From positions 18,570,371-18,634,370 of the forward strand of contig NC_068976.1 of assembly GCF_016808095.1 (NCBI RefSeq): DNA of 64,000 nt. The letters run 5' to 3'. The position numbers and the translations under genes are program-made. Origin of the DNA: Vigna angularis. Taxonomy: Eukaryota; Streptophyta; Magnoliopsida; Fabales; Fabaceae. Shown here in pieces: positions 1 to 9,770 of this stretch; the first letter of the stretch is position 1; every line of letters starts with the position of its first letter. The notes below the pieces were generated by a model that saw only the letters and a list, made by a program, of their open reading frames with translations, was not told the DNA's origin and searched no databases.

Positions 1-196
1 GTAGAAGCGAATACAAGTTACTTTGAAATCGTATAAGAGAATGTGACAAACATATAATTAAATCTAAAATTAGAAAATAGATTGATACTTAAAACAACAT
101 TAGTCTGTTTAATTTCCAACATAATATACATTATTAAAGTAAGTTTTCTGTTATCCCAAGCTATATTGCACCATTCCCATGATTCCTCATATGATT

Positions 197-680
197 TCAA
201 CAATTACGCTTTGTTCTTTTGAGGTGATTTGAGGGAGATGATTTGAATGGATTTGAGGGTAAAATTTTTATTGTTTTTTTGAGTGGATTTGTGGGTAATT
301 GAGAGTAGATTTGGAAGTAAAGTTTATGAGAGTTAGTGTAGGGTTTGATTGATGGGACAAATTTAAAAAATTTGTTTAATTGGTATAAATTAAAGATTAC
401 CAAAATGCCCCTTATTATTAGAGTAATATAAAATATTATTTGTTAATGTTATATTTAATTGTAAAAATATTTATAAAGAGTAAAAAATTAAAAATAATAA
501 TTAAAATTAATTTTTAAAAAGTAAAAAAAATATTATTTAGTAAAATGAATTTATTTTGAAATGTAGTTTTTATTTATAATAAAATTTCCTATCTATGAAT
601 TTATTTGTTATGGAAGTAAAATTGATTAATTTTGAAGAAAGTTACTACCAACACACAATCCACAAAATCAATTATTATTC
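197..680. repeat. MITE-like interspersed repeat, copy 1
   Basis: This AT-rich stretch shows a run of GATTTGA/GGATTTG words (about 220-340) and a tail near 590-660. The word order and wording recur at 17095-17260. No coding capacity is apparent. I infer an old non-autonomous element family; exact termini and target duplications could not be fixed. Confidence 0.45.
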
Positions 681-721
681 AGACCACATTTGTATCTGTC
701 CTATATAAGTATAAGGAAAAG

Positions 722-893
722 GAAATGTCTTTTTTAACAACTCTTTTTTAACAATTTTTTTGACAACACAGACGTGGTGACTTATGATGGGTTGGTTTCA
801 AATATCTTTCTGCAAACAAATTCAAACACACCAATAAAGCAATGACATGTAATCCATTATCAAAAAATTGTTAAAATTTGTTGTTAAAATATC
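722..893. mobile_element. Small MITE with TTTTTTAACAAC-type inverted ends
   Basis: The left end reads AAATGTCTTTTTTAACAAC. The right end contains TTGTTAAAATTTGTTGTTAA, so the two ends are imperfect inverted repeats around about 130 bp of non-coding DNA. A related copy lies at about 41728-41852. The size and structure fit a MITE; the superfamily is not clear. Confidence 0.5.
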
Positions 894-1093
894 AGGATCC
901 TAAGGAAAATAAGAAAGTAAAATTCATTGGATTCTTTGTAATTCAACTATAATAAAAGAGTGCTCTCTCATTCAACTTCTCCAAAATTAATGTGTTTTGA
1001 CTTACGTAAAGCCTAATCCATTTTAAATTCTTATTTTCTTCTCTTAAAAACATCAATTTAACTTTAACACCAGAGCGTTCTGGTTCCTCAACT

Positions 1094-1400
1094 TGGGGCC
1101 AAGCTCGGGCTCCATCAAAGCATCTAATCCACCTTTATCAATAACCACAATGAAGCTCTCGTCCTCAAACTGCACCATCCAAAACAAAAGAACCGGTAAG
1201 AAAAAAGAAAGTCAAATAGAGCAGCAAAACCAAAAGAGCGGGCGGGGAGAGACCTGCATGGCGGTGATGTCCATGACGCGCCAACGCATGAGCGGGTGGT
1301 CGCGGACGTTGCGGCGGAGCATGTCGGAGATAACGACCTTGGAGAAGTCAACATTCGTGATGGTAGTGTGGCCGGCGTCGTAGAGGAGCAGTGACCTGTC
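1094..1400 (-). pseudogene. METTL13-type methyltransferase gene fragment (two partial exons, one intron)
   Basis: On the minus strand, about 1254-1370 encodes YDAGHTTITNVDFSKVVISD and onward to the residues WRVMDITAMQ. A GT-AG intron follows (1170-1253, 84 bp). The next exon (1169 down to about 1094) encodes FEDESF..VIDKGGLDALMEPELGPKL. These are the post-I and VIDKGxLDA segments of the METTL13/EEF1A lysine methyltransferase family, which uses S-adenosylmethionine. The glycine-rich motif I is missing: upstream sequence dissolves into a small duplication (1396-1432, CCTGTCGCCAATGG twice). The downstream part runs into stops. It is therefore a fragment of perhaps 70 residues out of a protein of several hundred. 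The retained intron means it was copied as DNA, not through mRNA. It could be transposon-captured or left from a deletion. Confidence 0.7.
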
Positions 1401-1539
1401 GCCAATGGTACGAAGCACCTGTCGCCAATGGTTATGTTCACCAGAGAGAAGCAGTGACCCCTACCCTACGTGTGGACTCCGAAGAGGGCAACAACGTCGG
1501 GACGTAGAAGTTTCGCCGGCGGAAGACTTGCAGCAGCTG

Positions 1540-1712
1540 TTCAAAGTTCGGTTTCGAAACCGAATACCACTGCTACGTAACCGAATACCACTACTTCGCC
1601 AACTTTTTCGCTGCGCTGGAATCGAATACCTTCGTGCGAACCGAATACACTGCTATTCAAAAAAATTCGCAAGAGTGGAACCAAATACCATTCTCCTGGA
1701 ACCGAATACGCC
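1540..1712. repeat. Scattered AACCGAATAC repeats
   Basis: The decamer AACCGAATAC or close variants (ATCGAATAC, ACCAAATAC) occurs about six times in 170 bp, at irregular spacing of 20-40 bp. The overlapping open frame has no recognisable domain, so I treat this as repetitive non-coding DNA next to the methyltransferase fragment. Confidence 0.4.
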
Positions 1713-1978
1713 ACCCTCATACTTCAGTTCAATCATTGTTCATCATCTTCTTTCGCTCTCAAACCCGCTTCTTCTTCATGCCAGAAGCTGCAGAAGCTCT
1801 TTCTTCCTCACCATCTACACTGCAACTCAAAAACAACAATAAAATTCTACAAACAAGACACTATCTTACTAACCTCACGAGCTTCTCTTCGTCCTCAATG
1901 CAAAAGAGTCAACAACTTTTATTTGGAATCGATTCTGTGAAAAACTGTCTGGTGGAACCCGATTATATATATTAAACT

Positions 1979-2218
1979 TGTTAGGATATTTATCCTATTT
2001 TATCATCATTATAGTTTGTCAAGGGTTACCCTATTTATCATGATTATATTGTGTCTAGGATTACCCTATTTATCATGATTATATTGTGTCTAGGGTTACC
2101 CTATTTATCATGTACTTGTGTATCAATTTATTCTTATAAATAGAAGATTGTGAGAGGGATCAATCAAGCCCTCTAGAATTATTTTACAGTTCAATCTTAA
2201 GTAAACTCATATACAGTG
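1979..2218. mobile_element. Possible solo LTR remnant (copia-like)
   Basis: The segment begins TGTTAGGATATTTATCC and ends near ...CATATACA, as LTRs often do (TG...CA). It contains TATAAATAG (about 2135) and a polyadenylation-like region. Inside it (2022-2120) a unit of about 36 bp, TTACCCTATTTATCATGATT..., is repeated nearly three times. No gag-pol or second LTR is adjacent, and no convincing 5-bp target duplication was found, so this is tentative. Confidence 0.35.
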
Positions 2219-2497
2219 ATGGAATTTAATAAAACGATGAGGGTACACGTGACTTTTTAACATAAATCTCTGCTAATCTCTTCTCCATTGCAGGTGACAC
2301 AAAATCCATCCATCCCGCAAATCTGTCCTCGTCAATCGTTGCTTTTCCTCTCAAATGAACACCAAAGACAACTTAATTATTCGCCCGCAAAACTGAGTAA
2401 ATAGTAAAATCCCTTCGAAGCTCAAAGATTGTCATTTTCATCATAAATGCCATCATTCAAGTGTGCAATATCGATTTGTGAATATAATTATAGAGTT

Positions 2498-3240
2498 CTA
2501 TTTGAATCGTTCATAAAGTATATGTTTCGACTGGATCCGGAGGGACCCTGTTAAAACACTCAAGACTTTGTCGAAGACCGGGCGAACGTTGCTGGCACCA
2601 GAAGGCGGGCGGACGTTTACTGGCGGTTTAGGGCTAGACACGTTGGGAAGGGCCGGACAGGTTCTCTCACCGGATAAAGCTGCTATGGATCGGACCGACG
2701 CTGGGTGACGGTCGGACGCCCTCTCACGAGCTGAAGCAGACCGAGCGGCTCTGGTGCTTGGGGGCACTAGGAGCTGACGAAAACGGGACGGACGTTGCTG
2801 AATCCCACGAATTGAAGAAGACCAGGCCAAGACCGGATGGGCGGTTAACTCTTGGCCGAAGGTTGGATGCGTTGAGAAGGGTTGAAACGGGCTCTCTCGT
2901 CTTCAAGACGCCTGGTGACGGACGAACGCTGCTCCACGCTCTAGGTTGAAGGCCGGGCGGGTTTCTCCCTATGCACTCCAGGTGGTCGTCCTCCTACTCC
3001 AAGCCGGGCGGTCGGGTACCTGTCAAAGGCACTCCGATGCTCAAGTCAGTAATATGACAGAGCGGTCTGTGATGCATGAATATCGCATCGTAAGGAATCT
3101 GTCTACAAATCATACCTGAGACCTTTATTTATACTGATTGTAATGAGCTTTTACCTTTCGTGGGCCTGAAAGCGGCCCAATCATACCTTAATCTTCATTA
3201 AGGGCTTTAATGAGCCATTAGTATTTAACTGTGACCTGGT
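2498..3240. repeat. GC-rich retroelement-like non-coding DNA
   Basis: This block is markedly GC-richer than its surroundings. It contains recurrent words such as CGGACG, GACGTTGCTG and GGCGGGCGG, then an AT-richer tail with GGGCTTTAATGAGCCATTA at about 3202. The composition and phrases resemble untranslated or LTR-proximal parts of legume gypsy-type retrotransposons (memory-based inference). No gag, protease, RT or integrase motif is present. The open frames here are by-products of GC content. Confidence 0.35.
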
Positions 3241-3351
3241 GAGGGTCAGTCGAGACGGCTGGTCAGAAGAGTGGTCGGCAAGGGACGTCAACCTAGGTGG
3301 GCGGCAAGGGACGTCAACCTGGGTGGGCGGCCACTCGGTTCTGCTGATCGG

Positions 3352-3620
3352 TCACACTGGACGCTCGGTCTGGATGACCGACCTGGGTAGACATTCGGTC
3401 TGGATGGTCGACCTGGGTGGACGTTCGATCCATGTGTGTGGCGGACAGCGTCAGCTTTGGACGCTTGGTCTAGATGGCCGACCTGGGTGGTCGTTCGGTC
3501 CATGGTCGGACAACGTCAGCTTTGGACGCTTGGTCTGGATGGACGACCTGGGAGGACGCTCGGTCATGACTGCGACCTGGGTGGGCGACATTGGGTTAAC
3601 TGCTCGCTCAGTCTATGTGT
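3352..3620. repeat. 30-bp minisatellite (GGACGCTCGGTCTGGATGAC...)
   Basis: Imperfect copies of a 30-bp unit starting GGACGCTCGGTCTGGATGAC and ending CGACCTGGGT run through the block: two back-to-back near 3358-3418, then further copies interrupted by a GACAACGTCAGCTTT-type spacer (about 3450 and 3510). The 167-codon open frame across it is the translated repeat, rich in Trp, Gly and Arg, and is not a credible protein. Confidence 0.75.
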
Positions 3621-3762
3621 CGGGAGGACCGGACGGTACAGTATATATTAACATTACCATGTGTTTTAAGTTAATGATAATATTTATTTACAAAGTAAAA
3701 TTAGTTTACTATTTAAATGGTACACTTTTCATAAATAAATAGGTGACAGAATTTACTGGATT

Positions 3763-3948
3763 AAAATAATTGCTTATAATTAATTTTTAGTGTCTGGAGA
3801 AATATTTTATTACATACTTGTATTCATAATGTTCTACAATTTTGTTCCTCGCATAAAAATAATTACTTATAATTAATTTTTAGTGTCTGCAGAAATATTT
3901 TATTACACACTTGTATTCATAATGTTCTACAATTTTGTTCCTCGCATA
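3763..3948. repeat. Tandem duplication of about 92 bp
   Basis: The sequence from AAAATAATTGCTTATAATT to GTTCCTCGCATA (about 3763-3855) is followed directly by a near-identical copy (about 3856-3948) with only a few substitutions, for example TGCTTAT versus TACTTAT and CTGGAG versus CTGCAG. It is non-coding. Confidence 0.85.
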
Positions 3949-4060
3949 AACTTTAGTCTTTATAGAACAAATGATTTTACATTTCAAAAAGTATTTTTTA
4001 TAATTGTTTCTCTAACATTTAAAAATCTCTAGATAAATAATATCTGGCTATTTTGAAATA

Positions 4061-4266
4061 GGTTTAATACCTATTTTGGTCCCTCTTTTCGTAGGGTCTG
4101 TTCAAAGTGGTCCTCTTTTTTTCAAAAGTTCACTAACATCCTACTTTTCGCAAAAACGATGCACGTTAGTCCCTTTTGGTTACGTCGTTAAAAAGACTAA
4201 CGGCACAGCTGCCCAACTGGCACAAAACTGCTGAGTTGTACAGTTTTGGTTGAGGTGGCACTGTGA
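4061..4266 (+). repeat. Left terminal inverted repeat of the Mutator-like element
   Basis: It runs from GGTTTAATACC to GGTGGCACTGTGA and matches the right repeat (8973-9179) in reverse complement, with about nine substitutions and one single-base indel. Long repeats of this kind carry transposase-binding and promoter sites in Mutator elements (family knowledge). Confidence 0.93.
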
Positions 4267-4773
4267 CTTTATTATATGTGTTAAAATAAAATAATTTAAA
4301 ATGATTTAAAATAATTTAAAATGATTTAAATTAATTTAAAAATAATTTTAGGATTAATTACATTTGGGGTAAAATCTCTTCGCGATTTCGGGGCGATTTA
4401 GGGTTCAACAATCACCTTTCCAAGAGTGCAGATTTTGATTTTTTGGTGAAATCAAGTTCGTGGTTCATCCAAGAGTGTGATTCGTTCGTCAGTGCTAGTG
4501 AGGTTAGTGATCGCATTACTGTTCTTATGTTGTTGTTATAGTTACTGATCGCATCACTGTTCTTACTTATGTTGTTGTCTTTAATGGGTGGATTATGTAT
4601 TTGTTTTGTCTTTAATGGGTGGATTCCATATTTATTGTGTTTAAAATATTATTATATTTTTGGCGTGGTGGGGGGTTTATGGAAAAAGTACTGACGTTGG
4701 GTGTTGAAATTGGTCCCATGGTGTGTTAATTTAAGTTAATGAGTGGTCCCCCTTTTCCATTTGCAGTGTAGGG

Positions 4774-7700
4774 ATGTCTAACGATAGGTTTGAGGTAGTG
4801 GTCCACCACGGTGGGACCTTGATAAAGGAAGTGCCCTTTAATTATATAGGTGGGGAGATATGTTATTGGGACATTGACCCCGATACATGGAGCTATTTTG
4901 GAGTAATAGGTTCACTTAAAGATTTGGGTTACATGGAAGTACATGAGTTATATTACGATATTGAACATGTTTTGTATAAGCTATATGACGATAAAGGAGC
5001 TTTGAACATGATGAATGTGGGAAAATTGTTGGGGAAAGTCAACTTGTATGTTGTACATAAAGTGAGTGAAGCAGTGGTTGTAGAAAACGAGGATGAAATT
5101 CTTTATCTTTGCCAAGGGCCTGCACAGAGTGGTGAGGGTAGTGGTGTTGAGGTTGGTGTAGAAGGTCCTGTTGAAGTGCAACAGGAGGTTGAGGAAGGTC
5201 CTCTTCACTGTGGTGGTGACTTGGAGAGAGATGATGGAGTGCAGGTTGACACAGAGGAACTGGGTGGAGTGGAGGAAGAAGTAGAAGTTCATAGTGAGGA
5301 AGAAGTAGAAGTGCACAGCGAGGAAGAAGTAGAACTGCACAATGAGGAAGAAGTAGAACTGCACACTGAGGAAGAAGTGGAAGTGGACAGTAAGGAAGAA
5401 GTGGAAGTGGACAATGAGGAAGAAGTTGAAGTGGATCCTGAGGATGAAGCACATATTATTGCTTTGGACAATAGTGATTCAGAATACAAGATGGAAGACA
5501 GTGATAACGAAGCACAAGGACATGGTAGGGGGTTGTCAGGTGATGAATGAGAGTCAGATGTGCTGTTAACTCCAGATAATAGTGGAAGTGAGGAGGATGA
5601 AACTGAGGACAGAGCAAGTAGAGGTCCCTTTCCTACATTTGGGAAAAAGAAGTCAATGTCAGATTACAAATGAGAACTTAGTACTATATTTACCGATAAG
5701 GATGAGTTTAAGGAAGCCATTAGAAGCTATGCTATTCATGCTGGGAGGGCTCTTAAGTTTGTAAAAAATGATAACCGTAGGGTAAGGGTAAGATGCATGG
5801 GTGGGCAAAAAAAGTGTCCATGGGTAGCTTATTGTGGGTATTTGCCAACACGCAAGATTTTGCAGTTAAGGAAGATTGTTGATGTTCATTCTTGCAGCAG
5901 GCAACTGAACTTTAAAATGATGAATAGTAAGTGGTTGAGTCATGAAATAGATAAGTCTTTACATGAGAATCCTAGTATAAGGGTCCAAGACATACGTACC
6001 AAAGCATTAAGGAAATGGAACACCAATGTATCAATTTCTAAAGCAAGAAGGGCGAAGTTAATGGCATCAAGTGAACGTGAAGGGGATTTTAAAGAATAAT
6101 TTCGAAGGATTTATGACTACGCACATGAGGTATTGAGAAGTAACCCAGGGTCAATGGTTAAGGTTAAAGTGAACAGTGATAATGGTCAGTCCATATTCGA
6201 GAGATGTTATGTTTATCTTAAAGCATGTAAGGACAATTTTATTAGTTGTAGGCCCATCATTTGTTTAGATGGGTGTTTTTTTGAAAGGTCTTTATAAGGG
6301 AGAGCTGCTTACTGCTGTTGGGAGGGATCCAAATGAGCAAATGCTACCCCTTGCATATGCAGTAGTTGAAGTCGAAAATAAAGATAGTTGGTCCTGGTTT
6401 TTGCAATTATTGGTTGAAGACCTTGGGGGCAATGAAGTTTGTGGGGCGTACACGTAGATGTCTGACCAGCAAAAGGTACATGCAGTACTTAAATTATTTT
6501 ATTATTTTATTATTCATACTTTATTAATCATGTGTGTTTGATTAAAAAGTTGATGTTGGTTGGCAGGGGTTGGTGCCAGCTATCCAAGAGCTTTTGCCTA
6601 GGGCAGAACAAAGATTCTGCATCAGGTACCTTTATGCTAACTTTAGGAAAAGATTTTCGGGTCAGATATTGAAGAATTTGATGTGGAGGGCTGCCACAAG
6701 CACATACCCCCAAGCTTGGGAGAGAGAGATGTTGAATATCAGAGTAGTGAATGAAGAAGCATATAAATATCTCATAGCCATTCCCCCAAGGTACATTATT
6801 TCCATTACATGCATAAAGATTTTGCATTACTCGTGTTTGGTAACAAATTTTCTTCATTCTCGTGCAATAGGTATTGGTCAAGAAGTAGGTTCAGAACTCA
6901 AGCAATGTGTGATACTCTGGATAACAACATCAGTGAAGGATTCAACAGTGTCCTTGTTCAGTCCAGAGGAAAACCCATTATAACCATGCTGAAAGATATT
7001 AGACTGTATTTGATGAAAAGATGGGTCACGAACAGAACGAAGGTGGCATCTATGGATTTCAATGTCTGTCCAAAGATCAAAAAGAGACTTATGAAGGAAT
7101 GTAATTTGTCAAGATATTGGATCCCAAGGTAATATTGTTCTTGTGCCTTATTTATGTTCATATCCAGTTGTTGATGTGCCTTATTTGTGTTCATTTATTC
7201 AGCTGGTCTGCAAGAAGGATTTTTGAGGTTAGGCATGTTTCAGTCATTGGGAACAAGTTCACAGTGGACCTGGACAATGAAGAATGTAGCTGCAGGAAGT
7301 GGATGAGCAGTGGCATCCCATGTTGTCATGCAGTTGCATCAATGAACTATTCAAATGTAGATCCAGAAACTTTTATACCAATTTGGTTCAGGAAATCCAC
7401 ATATGAAGAGGCATATGCGTCCATCATCTATCCTGTGAATGGCCACCTCCTATGGAAAAAAACTAGTTCTTCTGATGTACTGCCACCACTTAAGAGGAAC
7501 ATGCCTGGGAGACCAAAGAAAAAAAGAAGAATGGAGCCATGGGAGCTAACGAAAGATGGGACCCAAATGAGTGTTGGTGGGCAGCGAAAGAAATGTAGCA
7601 TCTGCCGTGAACTGGGGCACAACAAAAAAGTGTGCCCTTTACGTCCAGCTATCATCCAACCAACAAAACCAGCACATGCACAAAGTTCACAACCCCTTGC

Positions 7701-7821
7701 ACCTTCACAACCATCAAGTCCCCAATCTCCTCACCCACCACAACCAAGTCAAGATTCCATCCAAGATTTAAGTCAGCCAATACGAAGGAAAAAGTTAAAT
7801 ATTAGAAGAAAAGATCCATAG
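4774..7821 (+). pseudogene. MuDR/MULE transposase, degenerate
   Basis: Translation from ATG 4774 gives an N-terminal domain with YIGGEICYWDIDPDTWSYFG, then an acidic repeat (5270-5450). A MuDR DNA-binding-type segment follows (IRSYAIHAGRALKFVKN to CPWVAYCGYL, about 5710-5840). Next are the MULE catalytic region (LDGCF near 6268, SDQQKGL across intron 1, SEGFN near 6935), a SWIM zinc finger (CSCRKWMSSGIPCCHA, 7285-7335) and a CCHC zinc knuckle (CSICRELGHNKKVC, 7597-7638). Introns join cleanly at 6476-6566, 6791-6870 and 7129-7202. Damage: TGA 5548-5550, TGA 5671-5673, TAA 6097-6099, a +1 frameshift in a T7 run (6276-6282) and TAG 6455-6457. It cannot make a full transposase; mobility would need enzyme from another copy. 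Confidence 0.92.
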
Positions 7822-8305
7822 ATTTAAATGAAAATTTGGATGTATTTGGATGTATTTTGTACTCTTATTTAGTACTTTAATTGTGTATGTGTAATTCTTA
7901 TTAAGTACTTTAATTATGTATGTCGTACTCTTATTAAGCACTTGAATTTTGTAGTGCTATTAAGCACTTTAATTAAAATTGTTATTATAGTTGTAGTGCT
8001 ATTAAGCACTTTAATTTTGTAGTGCCAGGTATCCTTAATATGTATTACAGTCATATACGTAAGGGACCACCTTGAACAATTTTTAAACGAAAGAGGGACC
8101 ACCGTGAACAATTTTTAAACCAAAGGGGGACCACATTTAACATTTTTAAACCGAAGGGGCGACTAAAACGAACTTTATTGCACGAACTCAGATTGTTCAC
8201 TCATATTACAACAACTGATATTACATCAACAAAACATGATGCTAAACACCTAAGCCATTACATGAACAAAACATACATTGCACATTGCACATTGCACAAC
8301 TAAGA

Positions 8306-8792
8306 TCAAGCTAAACACAGCCACAATGTCATCATGTTCAACACAATAACAACAAACACAACTCCAAGTAAGAACTTTATCCTTCTCTGCAACTCTTTCA
8401 CATTATTTTCCAATCACATATCCTGTTGCTTTGTCTCACAATTGTACCATCTCTATCATCAGCGTTGTCCTCAGAACACCACTTGAAAAAATTACATGAC
8501 ATCCCAGTTGAAAATCCACCCTATTATTCATCAAGAACACAAAAATGTTAAAACACATAAAATCCAATACACATAAAAGTCACTACGGTATTCAAAACAC
8601 CTTGTAATGATGACATCCCCAAAATTTCCTCCCAGCATTCCTTGAAGTTCTGGCAACTTTCATTACAGCAATATCACCACAATGGCAAATAGGGGTTATC
8701 CCAACTCCCCTCGAAACAGTACCGTGTGAGGATTGCGAAAATCCTTTGGACGTTGCCTTCGAACAGGAAGAACAACTTTGTGATGAAGTCAT
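8306..8792 (-). pseudogene. GRF zinc-finger / transmembrane protein, second gene of the Mutator-like element
   Basis: Exon 1 runs from ATG 8792 to 8601: a Ser-rich start, then CHCGDIAVMKVARTSRNAGR and KFWGCHHYK, a GRF-type zinc finger. A GT-AG intron (8521-8600) leads to exon 2 (8520-8306), which resumes as GGFSTGMSCNFFKWC, completing the finger. After DDRDG the frame hits TGA unless one A is restored in an A-run near 8406-8412. In the shifted frame a short VKELQRRIK helix is followed by a hydrophobic segment, LLGVVFVVIVLNMMTLWLCLA, and a stop at 8306-8308. Zinc finger, short coiled coil and C-terminal membrane anchor is a common plant GRF-protein layout. It faces the transposase, as mudrB faces mudrA in maize MuDR, but I see no homology to mudrB. 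Probably inactive through the one-base loss. Confidence 0.75.
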
Positions 8793-8807
8793 CCCTAACC
8801 CTAACCC

Positions 8808-8958
8808 TTTGCTTTTAAATTTCAGAACAGTAGTACGAATCTCCAACAACCTTAACCTTTGCTTTTAGATTTGAGAACAAATGTAGCACCAATCACCAAC
8901 AACCCTAACTTTGCTTTTTAATTTGGGAACAACCAACCATGAATCCCTTTGCTTTCAG
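8808..8958. repeat. Three imperfect tandem copies of about 50 bp upstream of the GRF gene
   Basis: Units begin TTTGCTTTTAAATTT, TTTGCTTTTAGATTT and TTTGCTTTTTAATTT and continue GAGAACAA...CAACAACCCTAAC. They lie between the GRF start codon (8792) and the right terminal repeat, so they are in the presumed promoter or 5' leader of that gene. Confidence 0.6.
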
Positions 8959-8972
8959 GATGAATCAGCAAT

Positions 8973-9179
8973 TCACAGTGCCACCTCAATCAAAACTGTA
9001 CAACTCATCAGTTTTGTGCCAACTGGGCAGCTGTGCCGTTAGTCTTTTTAACGCCGTAACCAAAAAGGACTAATGTGCATCGTTTTTGCGAAAAGTAGGA
9101 TGTTAGTGAACTTTTGAAAAAAAGGAGGACCACTTTGAACATACCCTACGAAAAGAGGGACCAAAATAGGTATTAAACC
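8973..9179 (-). repeat. Right terminal inverted repeat of the Mutator-like element
   Basis: This is the reverse complement of 4061-4266, ending ...GGTATTAAACC at 9179, followed by the target duplication TTTGAAATA (9180-9188). Confidence 0.93.
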
Positions 9180-9188
9180 TTTGAAATA

Positions 9189-9770
9189 ATATGAGATGTG
9201 TCAGGTTAATATATTATTATACCTTAAATTGATATTTTAATACCTTAAATTGATATTTTAATCAGTGCCTGCTTTTCCTTTCCTCAAACTAAGTTTTGCA
9301 TGCATATTTTTTTTTTCACTCGTATGACATTCAACTCTTTTACTATTAAGTTTTATATTTTAAATAGTAAACTATAAGAAAATAATTAAATAATAATCAA
9401 TTTTAACATAAAAAAAATATTTTGCTTTAATTTTTGTGACTTAAAAGTCTTTTATTGAATGAAAATGATTAAAATAAGTAATATATACTCACAAGTTACT
9501 TAAAGATTTTAAATTAAAAATCTATGTCTATATATGGGTTGACATGTCAAATTTACATCTCATCTCTCTATCAAAATATTAGTTTGAATATAAATCATGA
9601 TGAAAGGATAGATTTTTGTGTTAGTCAAAATGCTAAAATTGAAAAAAGAAATTAAAAAGAATCTAAATACGCAAATGATCACGAAACCTAGCCAAAGTTA
9701 AAAAATCAAATGTGACCATTTTTAACTATTAGAATAAAATTGAGGCACTAATTTCGATATGCTAAACATT
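9189..9770. repeat. Older repeat interrupted by the transposons (left part)
   Basis: About 9189-9410 is the reverse complement of about 16590-16780 (shared GACACATCTCGTATTATTTC and GCATGCATATTTTTTTTT phrases). About 9430-9770 matches about 15690-16040 in direct orientation (shared GACATGTCAAATTTACATCT and TAAAGTTAAAAAATCA). It is non-coding, AT-rich and diverged by indels. I infer an old element that served as insertion target. Confidence 0.65.

Larger units (their letters stand above)
4052..9188 (+). mobile_element. Mutator-like transposon with 9-bp target duplication (element 4061-9179)
   Basis: The element starts GGTTTAATACCTATTTTGGT at 4061 and ends with the reverse complement at 9179. 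The terminal inverted repeats are about 206 bp (4061-4266 and 8973-9179) and differ at only about ten positions by eye. The flanking 9-mer TTTGAAATA is present at 4052-4060 and 9180-9188; a 9-bp duplication is the Mutator hallmark. Inside are a MuDR-type transposase gene on the plus strand and a GRF zinc-finger gene on the minus strand, arranged convergently. Both genes are broken. A related sequence without the insertion is preserved in inverted orientation at about 16771-16800. Confidence 0.95.

Noticed and set aside
3239..3742. 167-codon open frame rich in Trp, Gly and Arg
   Set aside because: It is the translation of the 30-bp minisatellite; both strands are open because the units have few stops.
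4981..5454. Long minus-strand open frames opposite the transposase start
   Set aside because: Antisense shadow of the acidic GAAGAAGTAGAA repeat; the products are Phe/His or Leu/Pro repeats without a domain.
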